DNA from: Siphonodentalium dalli
Taxonomy: Eukaryota > Mollusca > Scaphopoda > Gadilida > Siphonodentaliidae
Length of the DNA stretch: 64,000 nucleotides
Direction: 5' to 3'
Assembly: GCA_032622095.1 (NCBI GenBank)
Contig: CP136066.1
Location: 144,549,559 to 144,613,558, forward strand
Positions 60,267 to 64,000 of this stretch are shown one piece after another. The notes beneath the pieces are model-generated. The model saw nothing but the letters and a program-made list of their open reading frames with translations, made no database searches and had not been told where the DNA came from. The position numbers were made by a program, and so were the translations under genes. Positions within the stretch are counted from its first letter, which is position 1, and every line of letters starts with the position of its first letter.

Positions 60267-60689
60267 ACATCAAATTACATTTCAATGATCCATTAATCAG
60301 TCTATTTTGATAAAATTAGACAATCTAAATCACCTTATATTAATATATACGATAGGATACTGCTTCAATATCTAGAAATGACCATGGTCATTTATCTTAG
60401 GAAGAATAAAATATAAATAATAAAATTTGCCCTCCAACCCCATTTTTCTAAAAATGTTGCATGTAAATCTAGCAATTTATTTATATTGGCCTAACAGTAG
60501 TCAATCTGAAATCTGAAAATGGGATCTCTACCGCAATTATTTTGTACCGATGAAAACATTCCCTGACAGATTGAATGCGAATAAAAAGGTTGCATGGGAC
60601 CATGCCTGAGACTGAGAGATAGAAAATATAAACCATTGCTCAGTTTGAAGAAAAGTGTTCAAGTTATAGGTTATAGAAAATATGTTACT

Positions 60690-61770
60690 TTAACTCTTTC
60701 ACTGCCACTCAGCACCACATGTACAGACGGATTCCCCACTGCCAAACATACAATACATGTATACGAGCATTATGGGTGTATATAAGTAACATAGGGTATC
60801 TCAAGTATCGCTTGGAATAATGTGTTGAAACTTCATATGTGACTAGACACAGGCATCGCAAGTTCATAGCCACTCACGCCACCACCATAGAGGTCACGTG
60901 ACCATGGCGGCCATCTTGGTTTACACACTAATGGCTGTTTGATACCTATGCATGCGTATATGGGTATATATGGATGCTATCGAAGCAGAAAATTGGTCAT
61001 TCTCAACATTTATTTCTCACTTAGTTGTCATCTTTCAGGGAGGGACCCATACCCGTACAAAATGTGCTATATATACCCATATTTGAATAGGTCACGTGAC
61101 CGTGGTGATTACCATGAACTTATGCGTGAGTGGTCACATATACCATGTACATACATGTATAGGTGCGGGTAATGCATTAACATTTCAATATATCGTATAT
61201 GTCTTACTTATGTTGTTGGACCATATAGACATATTGATATATTGGAGCCACAATGGCCACCTCAAATTGGTCACGTGACCTTGGTGGCCATCTTGGATCT
61301 ACATATAACACCAGTTTGGCCGTATGTTTTGGGTATTTTCCGACTTCATTATGTTATAAGCATTTGATGAACATATCATATTGTGTAGGTTGCTGCATTT
61401 AAATTTCCATTTAATATTATTGGTAAAAATGAGATAGCTAGAGATACACACGTGACCTATGAAAAGACCACGTGACCATGACATCACCAAGTGCCCTTAT
61501 ATAACGGTTCACGTTATATAGTCCTATATACAGAGACTGCCTCTTATCTGCACTATCTCACACGTTTCCTGGTGTTATATAGTCTGGAACTTATAAAAAT
61601 GTCATGTATGTGCCCATCACTGGAACTCATATGCATCATATTCACTGGACGGCCATATTTACACCACATGTACCCGACCTGCTGGCAGCATGTACCCGAT
61701 TTCGACTCAAGTCACTATCGGCAGTGTATGGGTAATTTGACAGTAGTCGCGATCGGCAGTGAAGAGTTAA
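60690..61770. mobile_element. TTAA-bounded element, 1.08 kb, in FH intron
   Basis: It begins TTAACTCTTTCACTGCC and ends GGCAGTGAAGAGTTAA, a clear TIR with TTAA at each end. Inside are three spaced copies of a GGTCACGTGACC palindrome, two of them with a nearby GGCCATCTTGG motif (near 60892, 61091 and 61270), suggesting degenerate tandem units of about 180-200 bp. No transposase frame. It ends 20 bp from the FH exon at 61791. Confidence 0.75.
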
Positions 61771-61790
61771 GACATCGAAGATGAACGAAC

Positions 61791-61902
61791 CTGCAGCTAA
61801 CTCATAGATATGAGGTAACGAAGAATTGACTCTGTCGATGCCGTATGACATCTGCTGGGCATAGCTGCTGAACTCTTGTCCCAGGGAAATTGGTGTGGCA
61901 TC
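61791..61902 (-). CDS. FH: Fumarate hydratase, fourth-from-last coding exon
   Basis: A 112-bp exon that begins in phase 0 and ends in phase 1. It reads [20 protein letters not shown] and then [18 protein letters not shown]. This follows the conserved THTQ active-site region, whose histidine must be in an exon beyond this one. The acceptor is CCATTTCAG and the donor is GTTCGT. Twenty intron bases after the exon the sequence enters a 1081-bp TTAA-bounded element (60690-61770). No further upstream FH exon was found between 61903 and 64000, which holds repeats only, so the rest of the gene, including any mitochondrial targeting peptide, is outside the window. Confidence 0.95.
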
Positions 61903-62077
61903 CTGAAATGGATGTCAATTATGATTTTGTTAGTTGAATCATCACACAGAACTTATGAAGTCAGTGTTATTTGGAAAACAGCTTATTTTCAGACCAAAAT
62001 TCAACAGAATACATTTTTGTAAGCTCTATTGTACTGGTAAGAATATTATTGCAACATGAAGGTCCTAAACATGCCCA

Positions 62078-62323
62078 AGCCTTGAAATAGGGTGTCTGTC
62101 ATTTGCAGAATGAGGTCCCCAGAGGGTGAATTTAGTGATGCTGCTCACACTAGCATCACTAGCAAATTCACCCTCTGGGAACCTCATTCTGCTGAGGTGT
62201 AAGCAGAATGAGGTCCCCAGAGGGTGAATTTGGTGATGCTAGCCTGCTATGCTGGGTAGCATCACTAAATTCACCCTCTGGGGACCTCATTCTGCAAATG
62301 ACAGACACACTATTTCAAGGCTT
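62078..62323. repeat. Cloverleaf palindrome of four alternating repeats
   Basis: Four copies of AGAATGAGGTCCCCAGAGGG alternate in orientation (+, -, +, -), closed by an outer stem AAGCCTTGAAATAG paired with CTATTTCAAGGCTT. A single strand could fold as two hairpins on a common stem. It lies 176 bp upstream of the FH exon at 61791-61902. No coding potential. Confidence 0.75.
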
Positions 62324-62389
62324 GAACATGCCTGTAAATTTTCAAAACAATTCTCCAATAAATGCGGGCTGCAGGGTGTGTCGATGGAT

Positions 62390-62990
62390 TCAAATTTGAA
62401 ATCCAAGATGGCTGCTGTTATTTAACGAGTTTCACTCAAAATAGGAGGCTCCCAGCTAGAGGTCACCCCAAAGATCCATATGAAGTTTGGTGACGATCAG
62501 ATGTGAAATGTGGGCTGCAGAGAGTGCCGATGGATTCAAATTTAAAATCCAAGATGGCTGCTGGTGGCCATGTTTTTTAAAAATTTCGGTCAAAATAGGA
62601 GGCTCTGATCTAGAGGTTGCCACGAAGATCCATATGAAGTTTTGTGATGATCGGATGAGGGATGTGGTCTGTAGGGTGTGCCAAAGGATTTGGTCATGCA
62701 ATGAGTAAAATCCAAGATGGCGGCTGGAAGCCATGTTTTAAAATAATTTCTCTCAAAATAGGAGGCTCCCATCTAGAGGTCAACCCAAAGATCCATATGA
62801 ACGATCGGATGTGAGATGGGGGCTGCAGGGTGTGCCAATTGATTCAAATTTGAAATCCAAGATGGTTGCTGGTGGCTATGCTTTTTAACAAATTTGGGTC
62901 AAAATAGGAGGCTCCCATCCAGAGGTCACCCCAAAGATCCATATGAAGTTTGGTCACGATGAGAGATGTGACCTGTAGGGTGTGCTAATG
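62390..62990. repeat. Degenerate tandem repeat of about 150-165 bp
   Basis: AAATCCAAGATGGCTGCTGG recurs near 62400, 62546, 62711 and 62856, each followed by CAAAATAGGAGGCTC and AAGATCCATATGAAG. The open frames across it are by-products of the repeat. Homologous units form 45525-46640. Confidence 0.75.
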
Positions 62991-63445
62991 GATTTTGTTG
63001 ACGGATGCACAGAAGGACAACGTACTCCAACCCATGGCAATAGCTCAAAAAATTAGCATGGTTCATTATTTTCCGGGAGAAGTTCTTGTGCATGTTCAAG
63101 CAACAAAAAACTATAATAAAAAGAAACCAGCTTTTAAGATTATTTACATTAAAAAACTAACAAGGTCGATAAAAGGTATCCCTATAAAGTATCCATTACC
63201 AACAAGGGAAAAATTAACTGTAACATGGTACATGTATAATTTATAGCAAAAACGATCGTGTTTTTAATAACATTGAAAGTACTTTCGATTTACATTTGAC
63301 CACTCGAGATAAAAAGGTCATATTGAAAAGTGTAACACGGGAATGGATTATAACATTTTAAAGTCAAAACACATTCATCATTTGGAATTTATCAAACCAA
63401 TGAACCTTGAGGGGATTGCACATTCCATTGCCTTTAGAATTGACC
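62991..63445. other. FH intron, no recognised element
   Basis: An 83-codon open frame at 62995-63246 (plus strand) is lysine-rich, with FKIIYIKKLTRSIKGIPIKY near its middle. It matches nothing I recognise and is antisense to FH. A chance frame or repeat fragment is likely. Confidence 0.4.
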
Positions 63446-63667
63446 TTAACCCTTTCAGTGCTAAGTCCGATTTTTGTATCAACCCATATTTCCTTGATCA
63501 TTTTTAAAATTTATTGATTATAATAATATGATACATTGATGAATATGATACATTGATGGAAAGAGCTCTTTCCATCAATGTATCACATTATTATAATCAA
63601 TAAATTTGAAAATGATCAAGGAAATATGGGTTGATACAAAAATCGGACTTGGCACTGAAAGGGTTAA
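63446..63667. mobile_element. TTAA fold-back MITE, near-perfect palindrome
   Basis: A 222-bp element starting TTAACCCTTTCAGTGC and ending GCACTGAAAGGGTTAA. Its arms meet at a GAAAGAGCTCTTTC palindrome. It is in the FH intron upstream of the 61791 exon. Very low divergence between arms suggests a young copy. Confidence 0.8.
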
Positions 63668-64000
63668 TAAAGAACATGTGACAATAATCACCTTTAACAA
63701 AGTGTTTTGTTTCAATAGACGGAGCTGTTTGTTATTTTATTATCGCACTCCTGCTGGGTGAACGATGTCAATTTTATCCTCAGATCAATCGTATGTGTTA
63801 AATTTCAAAATGTAACGATAACCAAATGTACCCGAGGCATTTACATCAGTCAAATTTTGGGAAGGCCTAAATTTTTATGACTTTATAAATCAATAGAAAC
63901 TGTGATATTTATCATTATTCTCCGGGAGTGCGAGATCATGCTCTAATCCATGAGTCTCCCACACAATCTGGGAGGGTTATAAAGTCTGATGTGGTTCATA
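63668..64000. other. FH intron, window edge
   Basis: No exon resembling the missing THTQ region of fumarase was found on the minus strand. No repeat structure was recognised. Confidence 0.4.

Noticed and set aside
62456-62772. Frames of 60-92 codons near 62.5 kb with repeated WPCFLK-type peptides.
   Set aside because: Generated by the 150-165-bp tandem repeat; the same peptide pattern appears in all units and at 45.6 kb.

Overview
This 64-kb window is AT-rich animal nuclear DNA. The best fit is a marine lophotrochozoan, probably a mollusc. That assignment rests on intron-split genes, very high density of short non-autonomous transposons and fold-back elements, bivalve-style TGACCTTGACCTT-rich Helitron-like repeats, and TATTCCGAAGG arrays. 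It is an inference from repeat style, not a species identification. There are no operons, ribosome binding sites or other bacterial features.

Only one protein-coding gene is secure: fumarate hydratase (FH, class II fumarase) on the minus strand. Its last four coding exons lie at 61791-61902, 58169-58249, 56311-56514 and 54697-55121. Splice sites, phases and protein sequence agree across all four, giving 273 residues and a TGA stop (about the last 54% of the enzyme). The 5' part of the gene lies beyond position 64000.

All other recognisable coding sequence is decayed. There are four LINE 3'-end remnants (15.8, 24.1, 35.5 and 43.5 kb) and one eroded ORF of unknown origin (40.9-41.3 kb).

Layout: 0.8-5.4 kb is a large interrupted palindrome. 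5.65-6.73 kb is a 36-bp minisatellite next to a tRNA-like head. 8-11.7 kb holds a cluster of MITE arrays and TTAA-bounded elements. 13-15 kb contains tandem repeats. 18.6-23.4 kb looks like a large fold-back element with nested inverted arms. 25.5-26.9 kb is a duplicated repeat. 27.0-31.6 kb is an array of six Helitron-like copies, two of them tail-to-tail with almost no divergence. 33-45 kb holds TTAA-bounded MITEs (one nested inside another) and LINE debris. 45.5-46.6 kb is a degenerate tandem repeat. 46.7-48.35 kb is an element with long TIRs and an 8-bp target duplication (hAT-like). 54.1-64 kb is the FH gene, whose introns hold six TTAA-bounded fold-back elements, two of them ending within about 20 bp of a 5' splice site.

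The points most worth following are the head-to-tail Helitron array, a recurring module with two AACGCTCTTTAT motifs 42 bp apart inside unrelated repeats, and the transposons abutting FH splice donors.
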